Below are positions 25,701-34,928 of a DNA stretch of 60,667 nucleotides, piece by piece. Origin of the DNA: Bacillus sp. M6-12 (GTDB taxonomy: Bacteria > Bacillota > Bacilli > Bacillales > DSM-1321); assembly GCF_002860285.1 (NCBI RefSeq), contig NZ_PGVF01000024.1, positions 1-60,667 on the forward strand, in the 5' to 3' direction. The position numbers and the translations under genes are program-made. Numbering within the stretch: position 1 is the first letter of the stretch; every line of letters begins with the position of its first letter. The notes beneath the pieces are model-generated. The model was not told the DNA's origin and did no database searches. It saw only the letters and a list, made by a program, of their open reading frames with translations.

Positions 25701-26300
25701 GCCCGTGAAGAAGATGTATGGTCTACCATCGAAGAAGCAGGAATGGCTGCTGATGCAAAAACAGTATTATATGATGGCCGTTCGGGTGAACCGTTCGATA
25801 ACCGCGTTTCTGTCGGCGTCATGTATATGATCAAGCTGGCTCACATGGTTGATGATAAGCTTCATGCCCGTTCAACTGGACCTTACTCTCTTGTTACGCA
25901 GCAGCCTCTGGGCGGTAAAGCTCAGTTCGGCGGACAGCGTTTCGGTGAGATGGAGGTTTGGGCTCTTGAAGCGTATGGTGCGGCTTATACACTTCAGGAA
26001 ATCCTTACCGTTAAGTCGGATGACGTTGTTGGGCGTGTGAAAACATATGAAGCCATCGTCAAAGGCGAAAACGTTCCAGAGCCTGGTGTTCCAGAATCAT
26101 TTAAAGTATTGATAAAAGAACTTCAAAGCTTGGGTATGGATGTCAAAATCATGTCAGCAGAAGATAAAGAAATCGAGATGCTCGACACAGAAGATGATGA
26201 TGACGCAAATCAGGCAGATACCCTGACTCTTGATGCTGAGAGCAAGGATCTGGTCGCAACTGAAACGGGAACGAAATCTAATCCGGTCATAACAGACTGA
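22719..26300 (+). CDS. rpoB: RNA polymerase beta subunit
   Basis: This catalytic core subunit has 1193 residues. The rifampicin pocket is of the sensitive type ([20 protein letters not shown] followed by [10 protein letters not shown]). The C-terminal part holds [13 protein letters not shown] and [20 protein letters not shown]. I chose TTG 22719 ([15 protein letters not shown]) because AGGGGTG lies at 22706-22712; a GTG at 22710 overlaps that site. B. subtilis also uses TTG here as I recall. rpoC follows after 80 bases. Confidence 0.97.
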   Translation: [1193 protein letters not shown]

Positions 26301-26380
26301 TATATAAGCGAAAAACAATCAAATAGCTTCACGATAAGTCAGGTTAGAGTAGAACCTGAGATTAAAGGGAGGTAGGCCCC

Positions 26381-29300
26381 TTGATAGATGTTAATAATTT
26401 TGAGTATATGAAAATCGGGCTTGCTTCGCCTGACAAGATCCGTTCTTGGTCACATGGCGAAGTAAAGAAGCCTGAAACGATTAACTATCGTACATTAAAG
26501 CCTGAAAAGGACGGCTTGTTCTGCGAAAGGATTTTTGGTCCTCAAAAAGATTGGGAATGCCATTGCGGAAAGTATAAGCGTGTACGTTATAAAGGCGTAG
26601 TCTGTGACCGTTGCGGTGTTGAAGTAACGCGTGCCAAGGTTCGCCGTGAGCGTATGGGACATATCGAGCTTGCTGCCCCAGTATCACACATCTGGTATTT
26701 CAAAGGTATTCCAAGCCGGATGGGACTTGTCCTTGACATGTCCCCCCGGGCTTTAGAGGAAGTTATTTACTTCGCTTCATATGTAGTAACTGAAACAGGG
26801 GATACTGCATTAGAGAAGAAACAGCTTTTATCTGAAAAAGAATACCGTGCATACCGCGAAAAGTACGGAACAAAGTTCCAAGCTGGAATGGGTGCTGAAG
26901 CAATCAAAAAGCTGTTATCAGATATCGATACTGAAAAAGAAGTTGAATCATTAAAAGAAGAACTGAAAACTGCTCAGGGACAAAGAAGAACTCGTGCGAT
27001 CAAGCGTCTTGAAGTCCTTGAAGCTTTTAGAAATTCAGGCAACGACCCTTCATGGATGATTCTTGATGTACTTCCGGTCATCCCGCCGGAGCTGCGTCCG
27101 ATGGTACAATTGGATGGCGGACGTTTTGCGACTTCTGACTTAAACGATCTGTACCGCCGGGTAATCAACCGTAACAACCGTCTGAAAAGACTGTTGGATC
27201 TTGGAGCGCCAAGCATTATTGTTCAAAACGAAAAGCGTATGCTTCAAGAAGCGGTAGATGCGCTGATTGATAACGGCCGCCGCGGACGTCCGGTAACGGG
27301 ACCTGGTAACAGGCCTTTGAAATCCTTGTCTCATATGCTAAAAGGTAAGCAGGGCCGTTTCCGTCAAAACCTTCTTGGTAAGCGTGTAGACTATTCAGGA
27401 CGTTCTGTTATCGTTGTAGGCCCTAACCTTAAAATGTATCAATGCGGACTTCCGAAGGAAATGGCCATTGAGCTTTTCAAGCCGTTCGTGATGAAGGAAT
27501 TGGTACAAAAAGGATTGGCCCATAATATTAAATCAGCAAAACGTAAAATCGAAAGGCTGCAGCCTGAGGTTTGGGACGTTTTAGAATCAGTAATTAAAGA
27601 GCATCCGGTGCTGCTTAACCGTGCCCCGACTCTTCATAGACTAGGAATCCAGGCATTTGAACCTACATTGGTTGAAGGCCGTGCAATCCGTTTGCATCCG
27701 CTTGTTTGTACTGCATACAATGCAGACTTTGACGGTGACCAAATGGCTGTTCACGTTCCGTTATCTTCAGAAGCACAAGCAGAAGCTCGCCTGCTAATGC
27801 TTGCTGCCCAGAATATCTTGAACCCTAAAGATGGTAAGCCAGTTGTTACACCATCACAGGATATGGTATTAGGTAACTATTACCTTACCCTTGAACGCGC
27901 TGGTGCTGTTGGTGAAGGAATGATTTTCAAAGATACAAATGAAGCACTGCTTGCTTATCAAAATGGGTATGTACATCTTCATTCTCGTGTAGCTGTTCAT
28001 GCATCTTCTCTAAACAATGAGACATTTACCGAGGAGCAGAACCAACAGCTATTAATTACGACTGTAGGTAAGCTGGTTTTCAATGAAATTCTTCCTGCAT
28101 CTTTCCCTTACATCAATGAGCCGACAAGTGAGAATTTAGAGGTTAAGACCCCTGGACATTACTTTGTTGAAAAAGGCGCTAATGTTATTGAAAAGATTAG
28201 AGCACAGGAAATCATCGATCCATTCAAGAAGAAGATTCTTGGAAATATCATAGCGGAAGTGTTCAAGCGATTTAAAATCACTGAAACATCCAAAATGCTT
28301 GACCGAATGAAGGACCTGGGCTTTAGATATTCAACACGTGCCGGTATTACAGTAGGTGTGGCTGACATTGTAGTTTTAGAAGAAAAAACAAAGATCATCG
28401 AAGAAGCACAAATAAAGGTCGATAATGTGTTAAAACAATTCCGTCGCGGTTTAATCACTGAAGACGAGCGTTATGATCGTGTTATCTCCATTTGGAGTGC
28501 GGCAAAGGATAATATCCAGGCGAAGCTTATGAAGTCTTTGGATACGTCCAACCCGATCTTTATGATGAGTGATTCAGGTGCCCGTGGTAATGCCTCAAAC
28601 TTTACACAGCTTGCAGGTATGCGCGGACTGATGGCCAACCCGGCCGGCCGGATTATTGAGCTCCCTATCAAGTCAAGTTTCCGTGAAGGTTTAACCGTTT
28701 TGGAATACTTTATTTCTACACACGGTGCCCGTAAAGGACTTGCAGATACAGCTCTTAAAACGGCAGATTCTGGTTACCTTACCCGCCGTCTTGTTGACGT
28801 GGCCCAAGATGTCATCGTCCGTGACGACGATTGCGGAACAGACCGAGGCCTTAAAATTTCGGCTCTTAAGGATGGCACAGAGATCATCGAAAGACTTGAA
28901 GAGCGCTTAGTAGGCAGACACGCTAGAAAAACAATCAGGCATCCGGAAACTAACGAAGTGATTGTTCCTGAAAACGGCTTGATTACTGAAGATCTGGCTA
29001 AGTATATCGAAGACAGCGGTATTGAAGAAGTCTGGATCCGTTCTGCATTTACATGCAATACTTCCCATGGTGTTTGTAAAAAATGTTATGGACGTAACCT
29101 CGCTACTGGACAGGAAGTCGAGGTTGGCGAAGCAGTTGGTATTATTGCTGCCCAATCTATCGGGGAACCTGGTACACAGCTGACAATGCGTACATTCCAT
29201 ACAGGCGGAGTTGCCGGAGACGATATTACACAAGGTTTGCCTCGTATTCAGGAAATTTTTGAAGCGAGAAATCCGAAAGGTCAGGCCTTGATTACCGAAA

Positions 29301-29980
29301 TTGAAGGTACAGTTGTGGCTATCAATGAGGTCAAGGATAAACAGCAGGAAATTGTTATCCAGGGCGAAGTTGAATCACGCACATTTACTGCGCCATATAC
29401 AGCGCGATTGAAGGTAACAGTTGACTCGCACGTCTTGCGCGGACAGGAATTAACAGAAGGTTCTATTGATCCGAAAGAATTGCTGAAAGTAAAAGATGTA
29501 TTGTCTGTTCAGGAATATCTGCTGCGTGAAGTCCAAAAAGTATACCGTATGCAGGGTGTTGAAATTGGAGATAAGCATATTGAAGTAATGGTAAGGCAAA
29601 TGATGCGTAAAGTGCGTGTCATTGATGCGGGTGAAACCGATGTCCTTCCAGGAACGCTTCTGGATGTTCACCAATTCACTGCTGCCAATACATCTGCTTT
29701 ACTTGAAGGCAGGCTGCCTGCTACAGGCCGTCCAGTATTGCTTGGTATCACGAAAGCTTCGCTTGAAACTGATTCATTCCTTTCTGCAGCATCGTTCCAG
29801 GAGACAACTCGTGTCCTTACTGATGCGGCAATCAAAGGCAAGCGCGATGAATTGCTGGGCTTAAAGGAAAACGTTATTATCGGTAAGCTGGTTCCAGCCG
29901 GAACTGGTATGACACGATACAGAAAAGCAAGACCGGTTCTTGCAGAAGATGCAAGTGAGGAAACTGTATCTGTTGATTGA
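26381..29980 (+). CDS. rpoC: RNA polymerase beta' subunit
   Basis: The 1199-residue subunit carries the active-site NADFDGDQMAVH motif with the three Mg-binding Asp, an N-terminal zinc ribbon (CHCGKYKRVRYKGVVCDRCG), a second zinc site (CGTDRG ... CNTSHGVCKKCYG), and the trigger loop region MRTFHTGGVAG. The start is TTG 26381 behind GGGAGGT. The length lacks the large insertion found in proteobacteria. A strong terminator follows. Confidence 0.97.
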   Translation: MIDVNNFEYMKIGLASPDKIRSWSHGEVKKPETINYRTLKPEKDGLFCERIFGPQKDWECHCGKYKRVRYKGVVCDRCGVEVTRAKVRRERMGHIELAAPVSHIWYFKGIPSRMGLVLDMSPRALEEVIYFASYVVTETGDTALEKKQLLSEKEYRAYREKYGTKFQAGMGAEAIKKLLSDIDTEKEVESLKEELKTAQGQRRTRAIKRLEVLEAFRNSGNDPSWMILDVLPVIPPELRPMVQLDGGRFATSDLNDLYRRVINRNNRLKRLLDLGAPSIIVQNEKRMLQEAVDALIDNGRRGRPVTGPGNRPLKSLSHMLKGKQGRFRQNLLGKRVDYSGRSVIVVGPNLKMYQCGLPKEMAIELFKPFVMKELVQKGLAHNIKSAKRKIERLQPEVWDVLESVIKEHPVLLNRAPTLHRLGIQAFEPTLVEGRAIRLHPLVCTAYNADFDGDQMAVHVPLSSEAQAEARLLMLAAQNILNPKDGKPVVTPSQDMVLGNYYLTLERAGAVGEGMIFKDTNEALLAYQNGYVHLHSRVAVHASSLNNETFTEEQNQQLLITTVGKLVFNEILPASFPYINEPTSENLEVKTPGHYFVEKGANVIEKIRAQEIIDPFKKKILGNIIAEVFKRFKITETSKMLDRMKDLGFRYSTRAGITVGVADIVVLEEKTKIIEEAQIKVDNVLKQFRRGLITEDERYDRVISIWSAAKDNIQAKLMKSLDTSNPIFMMSDSGARGNASNFTQLAGMRGLMANPAGRIIELPIKSSFREGLTVLEYFISTHGARKGLADTALKTADSGYLTRRLVDVAQDVIVRDDDCGTDRGLKISALKDGTEIIERLEERLVGRHARKTIRHPETNEVIVPENGLITEDLAKYIEDSGIEEVWIRSAFTCNTSHGVCKKCYGRNLATGQEVEVGEAVGIIAAQSIGEPGTQLTMRTFHTGGVAGDDITQGLPRIQEIFEARNPKGQALITEIEGTVVAINEVKDKQQEIVIQGEVESRTFTAPYTARLKVTVDSHVLRGQELTEGSIDPKELLKVKDVLSVQEYLLREVQKVYRMQGVEIGDKHIEVMVRQMMRKVRVIDAGETDVLPGTLLDVHQFTAANTSALLEGRLPATGRPVLLGITKASLETDSFLSAASFQETTRVLTDAAIKGKRDELLGLKENVIIGKLVPAGTGMTRYRKARPVLAEDASEETVSVD

Positions 29981-30010
29981 TGGTAATTAGTATTTAAAGT
30001 ATTAACAAAA

Positions 30011-30044
30011 AAGGCCGGTGATCTCTCACCGGTCTTCCTTTTTA
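30011..30044 (+). terminator. Terminator after rpoC
   Basis: AAGGCCGGTGA (30011-30021) pairs with TCACCGGTCTT (30026-30036) around TCTC, followed by CCTTTTT. Confidence 0.9.
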
Positions 30045-30083
30045 AAGTATGGGAGAGTTATTAAAGTTTTTTTAAAAAGTAAG

Positions 30084-30113
30084 TTGACATATAGTGCCTA
30101 GGGATGTTACTAT
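30084..30113 (+). promoter_or_regulatory. Promoter of the str operon
   Basis: TTGACA at 30084-30089, an 18-base spacer ending TG-T, and TACTAT at 30108-30113. It lies 40 bases after the rpoC terminator and 48 before ybxF. Confidence 0.78.
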
Positions 30114-30160
30114 AGCAAAGGTGCTCCTATAATACCCTGTTGCTTTGGAGGATATGAAAT

Positions 30161-30409
30161 ATGTCTTATGAAAAAGTGCTACAGGCAAAGTCAGTGATTG
30201 TAGGAACGAAACAAACAGTGAGAGCTCTTAAGAACAATCTGATTCAAGAAGTAGTAATCTCCCGCGATGCTGACAGAATGCTGACAGCAAAGATTGAGAT
30301 GAACGCACGGGATTCAGGAGTTCCAATCACATATGTTGATTCGATGCAAATGCTTGGAAAAGCTTGTGGAATTGATGTCGGAGCAGCAGCTGTTGCCATT
30401 AAAAAGTAA
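30161..30409 (+). CDS. rplGB: YbxF, L7Ae-family K-turn RNA-binding protein
   Basis: This 82-residue protein of the L7Ae/L30e fold binds kink-turn RNA in B. subtilis. Signature stretches are GTKQTVRALKNN, the RNA-contacting VVISRDADRM, and CGIDVGAAAVAI at the end. Ribosome association is reported for the family, but its role is not settled. It is the first gene of the str operon, 101 bases before rpsL. Confidence 0.9.
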   Translation: MSYEKVLQAKSVIVGTKQTVRALKNNLIQEVVISRDADRMLTAKIEMNARDSGVPITYVDSMQMLGKACGIDVGAAAVAIKK

Positions 30410-30430
30410 AACTGTTTTTGTGGATATTCT

Positions 30431-30477
30431 GCAAAAACTTTGTTTTTGCTCATTTATGAACCACCTGGATGTGTGGT
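30431..30477 (+). promoter_or_regulatory. Two hairpins upstream of rpsL
   Basis: GCAAAAAC (30431-30438) pairs with GTTTTTGC (30442-30449), and ACCAC (30460-30464) with GTGGT (30473-30477). They occupy the ybxF-rpsL gap and may be a processing or feedback site for the str operon; no known leader family is recognised. Confidence 0.4.
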
Positions 30478-30510
30478 ACTAGAACGAAAAAGTGAAGGGA
30501 GGACAAAACA

Positions 30511-30933
30511 ATGCCTACAATTAATCAATTGGTGCGCAGAGGACGCGAGTCTAAAGAAGAGAAGTCAAAATCTCCAGCGCTAAACAAAGGCTACAACAGC
30601 TTTAAGAAAGCACAAACAAACGTTTCATCTCCACAAAAGCGTGGTGTATGTACGCGTGTTGGTACTATGACACCGAAGAAACCAAACTCAGCATTGCGTA
30701 AATATGCGCGTGTACGTTTGACTAACGGTATCGAGGTAACAGCTTATATCCCAGGTATCGGTCACAACCTACAAGAACACAGTGTGGTACTTATCCGCGG
30801 TGGACGTGTAAAGGACTTACCAGGGGTACGTTATCACATCGTTCGTGGTGCGCTTGACACTGCTGGTGTTAACAACCGTATGCAAAGCCGTTCTAAATAC
30901 GGTACGAAGCGTCCGAAAGCAGCAAAAAAATAA
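30511..30933 (+). CDS. rpsL: 30S ribosomal protein S12
   Basis: S12 is a decoding-centre protein of 140 residues. The conserved TPKKPNSALRKYARVRLTN loop keeps the lysine whose change gives streptomycin resistance, so the sequence is of the sensitive type. GIGHNLQEHSVVLIRGGRVK and PGVRYHIVRGALD follow. It sits 37 bases before rpsG. Confidence 0.97.
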   Translation: MPTINQLVRRGRESKEEKSKSPALNKGYNSFKKAQTNVSSPQKRGVCTRVGTMTPKKPNSALRKYARVRLTNGIEVTAYIPGIGHNLQEHSVVLIRGGRVKDLPGVRYHIVRGALDTAGVNNRMQSRSKYGTKRPKAAKK

Positions 30934-30970
30934 TCTAAAAATATGAACCTTATTGAAAGGAGGAACATTC

Positions 30971-31441
30971 ATGCCTCGTAAAGGACCTGTTTCAAAAAGA
31001 GATGTATTGCCAGATCCAATTTACAATTCAAAGCTTGTGACTCGTTTGATCAACAAAATGATGGTTGACGGACAAAGAGGTAAATCACAAAAAATTCTTT
31101 ACTCAGCATTTGATATCATTGCAGAACGTAGTGGCAAAGATGCAATCGAAGTGTTTGATCAAGCACTTAAGAACATCATGCCTGTACTTGAAGTAAGAGC
31201 ACGTCGTGTAGGTGGTGCAAACTACCAAGTACCTGTGGAGGTACGCCCTGACCGCCGTTCAACTCTTGGTCTTCGCTGGTTAGTTAACTACTCTCGTTCA
31301 CGTGGAGAAAAAACGATGGAAGAGCGTTTGGCTAACGAAATTCTTGACGCAGCTAACAACACTGGTGCTTCTGTTAAGAAACGTGAAGATACTCATAAAA
31401 TGGCTGAAGCAAATAAAGCATTTGCTCACTATCGCTGGTAA
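30971..31441 (+). CDS. rpsG: 30S ribosomal protein S7
   Basis: S7 nucleates the 30S head. The 156-residue protein begins MPRKGPVSKRDVLPDP and carries the RRVGGANYQVPVEVRPDRR signature and the C-terminal HKMAEANKAFAHYRW. ATG 30971 follows AAGGAGG; in-frame upstream codons lack a site. In many bacteria S7 represses the str operon by binding near its own start; no such site is obvious here. Confidence 0.97.
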   Translation: MPRKGPVSKRDVLPDPIYNSKLVTRLINKMMVDGQRGKSQKILYSAFDIIAERSGKDAIEVFDQALKNIMPVLEVRARRVGGANYQVPVEVRPDRRSTLGLRWLVNYSRSRGEKTMEERLANEILDAANNTGASVKKREDTHKMAEANKAFAHYRW

Positions 31442-31488
31442 AATCCAACCAAACACTATTACCCATATATGGAAGGAGAAATACCCCA

Positions 31489-33567
31489 ATGGCAAGAGAG
31501 TTCTCCTTAGCTAATACTCGTAATATCGGCATCATGGCTCACATCGATGCCGGTAAAACGACTACGACTGAGCGTGTATTATATTACACTGGCCGTATTC
31601 ACAAGATTGGTGAAACTCATGAAGGTGCATCTCAGATGGACTGGATGGAGCAGGAACAAGAACGTGGTATCACTATTACATCTGCAGCAACTACTGCAGC
31701 ATGGAAAGGCCACCGCGTAAACATCATCGACACACCTGGACACGTAGACTTCACAGTTGAAGTTGAACGTTCTTTGCGTGTACTTGATGGTGCAGTTGCT
31801 GTTCTTGATGCCCAGTCAGGTGTTGAGCCTCAAACTGAAACAGTTTGGCGCCAGGCTACAACTTACGGAGTACCACGTGTTGTATTCGTAAACAAGATGG
31901 ACAAAATCGGTGCTGACTTCTTATATTCAGTAAAAACGATTCATGAACGTCTTCAAGCAAATGCACACCCAATTCAGCTTCCAATCGGTGCTGAAGATGA
32001 GTTCGAAGCGATCATCGACTTAATTGAAATGAACGCTACTTTCTACGGCAATGACCTAGGTACTGATATCGAAGTGCGTGATATTCCTGAGGAATACAGA
32101 GCGCAGGCTGATGAGTACCGTGAAAAGCTAGTAGAAGCTGTGGCAGAACTAGACGAAGAATTAATGGAGAAATACCTTGGCGGTGAAGAAATCACTAAGG
32201 AAGAGCTTAAAGCAGCTATTCGTAAAGGTACAGTAAACGTTGAATTCTTCCCTGTAATCTGTGGATCAGCATTCAAAAACAAAGGTGTTCAATTAATGCT
32301 AGATGCAGTTATTGACTATCTTCCAGCTCCTATTGACGTACCAGCTATTAAAGGTACTCTTCCGGATTCCGAAGAAGAAGTAACACGTCCATCAAGCGAC
32401 GAAGAGCCATTTGCAGCTCTTGCGTTTAAGGTTATGACAGACCCTTATGTAGGAAAGCTTACATTCTTCCGTGTGTACTCTGGTACATTGCAATCAGGTT
32501 CATATGTAATTAACTCTACTAAAGGTAAGCGTGAACGTATTGGACGTATCCTTCAAATGCACGCAAACAGCCGTGAAGAAATCTCAGAAGTACATGCAGG
32601 GGATATCGCTGCTGCTGTTGGTTTGAAAGATACTACAACTGGAGATACTCTATGTGATGACAAGAATCAAGTTATTCTTGAATCCATGGTATTCCCAGAG
32701 CCAGTTATCTCACTTTCAGTTGAACCTAAATCTAAAGCGGACCAAGACAAAATGTCAAACGCTTTACAAAAGCTGCAAGAAGAAGATCCAACATTCCGTG
32801 CACATACAGACCAGGAAACTGGACAAACAATCATTGCTGGTATGGGTGAACTTCACCTGGATATACTCGTTGATCGTATGCGCCGTGAATTCAAAGTAGA
32901 AGCTAATGTTGGTGCTCCTCAGGTTGCGTACCGTGAAACTTTCCGTGGATCTGCACAGGTTGAAGGTAAGTTCGTACGTCAGTCAGGCGGACGCGGACAA
33001 TTCGGACATGTTTGGATCGAATTCTCTCCAAACGAAGAAGGAAAAGGCTTTGAGTTTGAAAACGGTATTGTAGGTGGGGTTGTTCCTCGTGAATACATTC
33101 CTGCTGTACAAGCTGGACTACAAGATTCATTGGATAATGGAGTTCTTGCTGGCTTCCCATTAGTAGACATTAAAGCTCGTTTATTTGACGGGTCTTACCA
33201 TGATGTTGACTCCAACGAAATGGCGTTTAAGATCGCTGCTTCTATGGCATTGAAAAACGCTGCTTCAAAATGTAACCCAGTAATCCTTGAGCCAATTATG
33301 AAAGTCGAAGTAGTTATTCCTGAAGAATATTTGGGAGATATCATGGGTGATATTACATCTCGCCGCGGCCGTGTAGAAGGTATGGAAGCTCGCGGTAACG
33401 CACAAGTTGTACGCGCGATGGTTCCACTATCTGAAATGTTCGGATATGCTACTTCATTACGTTCTAACACTCAAGGGCGCGGAACATTCTCTATGCACTT
33501 CGATCACTACGAAGAAGTACCTAAGAGCATTTCTGAAGAAATTATCAAAAAAAATAAAGGTGAATAA
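31489..33567 (+). CDS. fusA: Elongation factor G
   Basis: EF-G is the translocation GTPase. The 692 residues run in the order G domain (AHIDAGKTTTTERVLYY, DTPGHVDF, NKMD), domains II and III, IV and V. The domain IV region includes the GGRGQFGHVWIEFSP and PREYIPAV motifs. It is single and full length. A promoter-like sequence for tuf follows the stop. Confidence 0.97.
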   Translation: MAREFSLANTRNIGIMAHIDAGKTTTTERVLYYTGRIHKIGETHEGASQMDWMEQEQERGITITSAATTAAWKGHRVNIIDTPGHVDFTVEVERSLRVLDGAVAVLDAQSGVEPQTETVWRQATTYGVPRVVFVNKMDKIGADFLYSVKTIHERLQANAHPIQLPIGAEDEFEAIIDLIEMNATFYGNDLGTDIEVRDIPEEYRAQADEYREKLVEAVAELDEELMEKYLGGEEITKEELKAAIRKGTVNVEFFPVICGSAFKNKGVQLMLDAVIDYLPAPIDVPAIKGTLPDSEEEVTRPSSDEEPFAALAFKVMTDPYVGKLTFFRVYSGTLQSGSYVINSTKGKRERIGRILQMHANSREEISEVHAGDIAAAVGLKDTTTGDTLCDDKNQVILESMVFPEPVISLSVEPKSKADQDKMSNALQKLQEEDPTFRAHTDQETGQTIIAGMGELHLDILVDRMRREFKVEANVGAPQVAYRETFRGSAQVEGKFVRQSGGRGQFGHVWIEFSPNEEGKGFEFENGIVGGVVPREYIPAVQAGLQDSLDNGVLAGFPLVDIKARLFDGSYHDVDSNEMAFKIAASMALKNAASKCNPVILEPIMKVEVVIPEEYLGDIMGDITSRRGRVEGMEARGNAQVVRAMVPLSEMFGYATSLRSNTQGRGTFSMHFDHYEEVPKSISEEIIKKNKGE

Positions 33568-33596
33568 TTGATTTTCATCTCTTATTAAAGTATAAC
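33568..33596 (+). promoter_or_regulatory. Possible tuf promoter
   Basis: TTGATT at 33568-33573, a 17-base spacer and TATAAC at 33591-33596, starting one base after the fusA stop. A separate promoter would allow the very high EF-Tu level. Confidence 0.5.
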
Positions 33597-33607
33597 TACT
33601 TATGTAA

Positions 33608-33640
33608 GCTATGAAAGTGCACTTCTTGGGCTTTCATAGC
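33608..33640 (+). promoter_or_regulatory. Strong hairpin in the fusA-tuf gap
   Basis: A perfect 10-bp stem, GCTATGAAAG (33608-33617) with CTTTCATAGC (33631-33640), has a 13-base loop. There is no T run, so it is more likely an RNA processing or stability element than a terminator. Confidence 0.5.
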
Positions 33641-33683
33641 ACCTATACTTAATCTATATATAATTTTAAGGAGGAATTTCCTA

Positions 33684-34871
33684 ATGGGAAAAGCTAAATT
33701 CGACCGCTCTAAACCGCACGTTAATATCGGTACAATTGGTCACGTTGACCATGGTAAAACTACTTTAACAGCTGCTATTACAACTGTACTTGCTAAAGCA
33801 GGTGGAGCTGAAGCACGCGCTTACGATCAAATCGACGCTGCTCCAGAAGAAAGAGAGCGTGGTATCACAATCTCTACTGCACACGTTGAGTATGAAACTG
33901 CTAGTCGTCACTACGCACACGTTGACTGCCCAGGACACGCTGACTATGTTAAGAACATGATCACTGGAGCTGCACAAATGGACGGCGGAATCCTTGTAGT
34001 ATCTGCTGCTGATGGCCCAATGCCACAAACTCGTGAGCACATCCTTCTTTCTCGTCAAGTAGGTGTACCTTACCTTGTTGTTTTCATGAACAAGTGTGAC
34101 ATGGTTGACGACGAAGAGCTTCTTGAATTAGTAGAAATGGAAATCCGTGACCTTCTTTCTGAATATGAGTTCCCTGGCGATGACATTCCTGTTATCAAAG
34201 GTTCTGCTCTTAAAGCTCTAGAAGGCGACTCTGCTTGGGAAGAAAAAATCGTTGAGCTTATGACAGCTGTTGACGAATACATTCCAACTCCAACTCGTGA
34301 CACTGAAAAGCCATTCATGATGCCTGTTGAGGACGTTTTCTCAATCACTGGCCGTGGTACTGTTGCTACAGGACGTGTTGAGCGTGGACAAGTAAAAGTT
34401 GGTGACACTGTTGAAATCACTGGTTTCACAGAAGAGCCAAAGCCAACAACTGTAACTGGTGTTGAAATGTTCCGTAAGCTTCTTGACTACGCTGAAGCTG
34501 GAGATAACATTGGTGCTCTTCTTCGTGGTGTATCACGTGAAGAAATCCAACGTGGACAAGTTCTTGCTAAGCCAGGAACAATTAAGCCACACACAAAGTT
34601 CAAAGCAGAAGTTTATGTTCTTTCTAAAGAAGAAGGTGGACGTCATACTCCATTCTTCACAAACTACCGCCCACAGTTCTACTTCCGTACAACTGACGTA
34701 ACTGGTATCTGCAACCTTCCTGAAGGTGTAGAAATGGTTATGCCTGGCGACAATATTGAAATGACTGTTGAACTAATCGCTCCTATCGCTATCGAAGAAG
34801 GTACTAAGTTCTCTATCCGTGAGGGTGGACGTACTGTAGGCGCTGGCGTAGTTGCTACAATTCAAGAGTAA
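33684..34871 (+). CDS. tuf: Elongation factor Tu
   Basis: EF-Tu delivers aminoacyl-tRNA to the ribosome. The 395 residues show the G motifs GHVDHGKTT, DCPGHADYVKNM and NKCD, then two beta-barrel domains. Codon use is extremely biased towards optimal codons. A strong terminator closes the str operon 25 bases downstream. Confidence 0.98.
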   Translation: MGKAKFDRSKPHVNIGTIGHVDHGKTTLTAAITTVLAKAGGAEARAYDQIDAAPEERERGITISTAHVEYETASRHYAHVDCPGHADYVKNMITGAAQMDGGILVVSAADGPMPQTREHILLSRQVGVPYLVVFMNKCDMVDDEELLELVEMEIRDLLSEYEFPGDDIPVIKGSALKALEGDSAWEEKIVELMTAVDEYIPTPTRDTEKPFMMPVEDVFSITGRGTVATGRVERGQVKVGDTVEITGFTEEPKPTTVTGVEMFRKLLDYAEAGDNIGALLRGVSREEIQRGQVLAKPGTIKPHTKFKAEVYVLSKEEGGRHTPFFTNYRPQFYFRTTDVTGICNLPEGVEMVMPGDNIEMTVELIAPIAIEEGTKFSIREGGRTVGAGVVATIQE

Positions 34872-34895
34872 TCTAAAAACCTTTTAGGTTTTGCG

Positions 34896-34928
34896 AAAGA
34901 GCAGACGGGACGCCGTCTGCTCTTTTTT
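34896..34928 (+). terminator. Terminator of the str operon
   Basis: AAAGAGCAGACGG (34896-34908) pairs with CCGTCTGCTCTTT (34913-34925) around GACG, ending in a T run. Confidence 0.95.
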
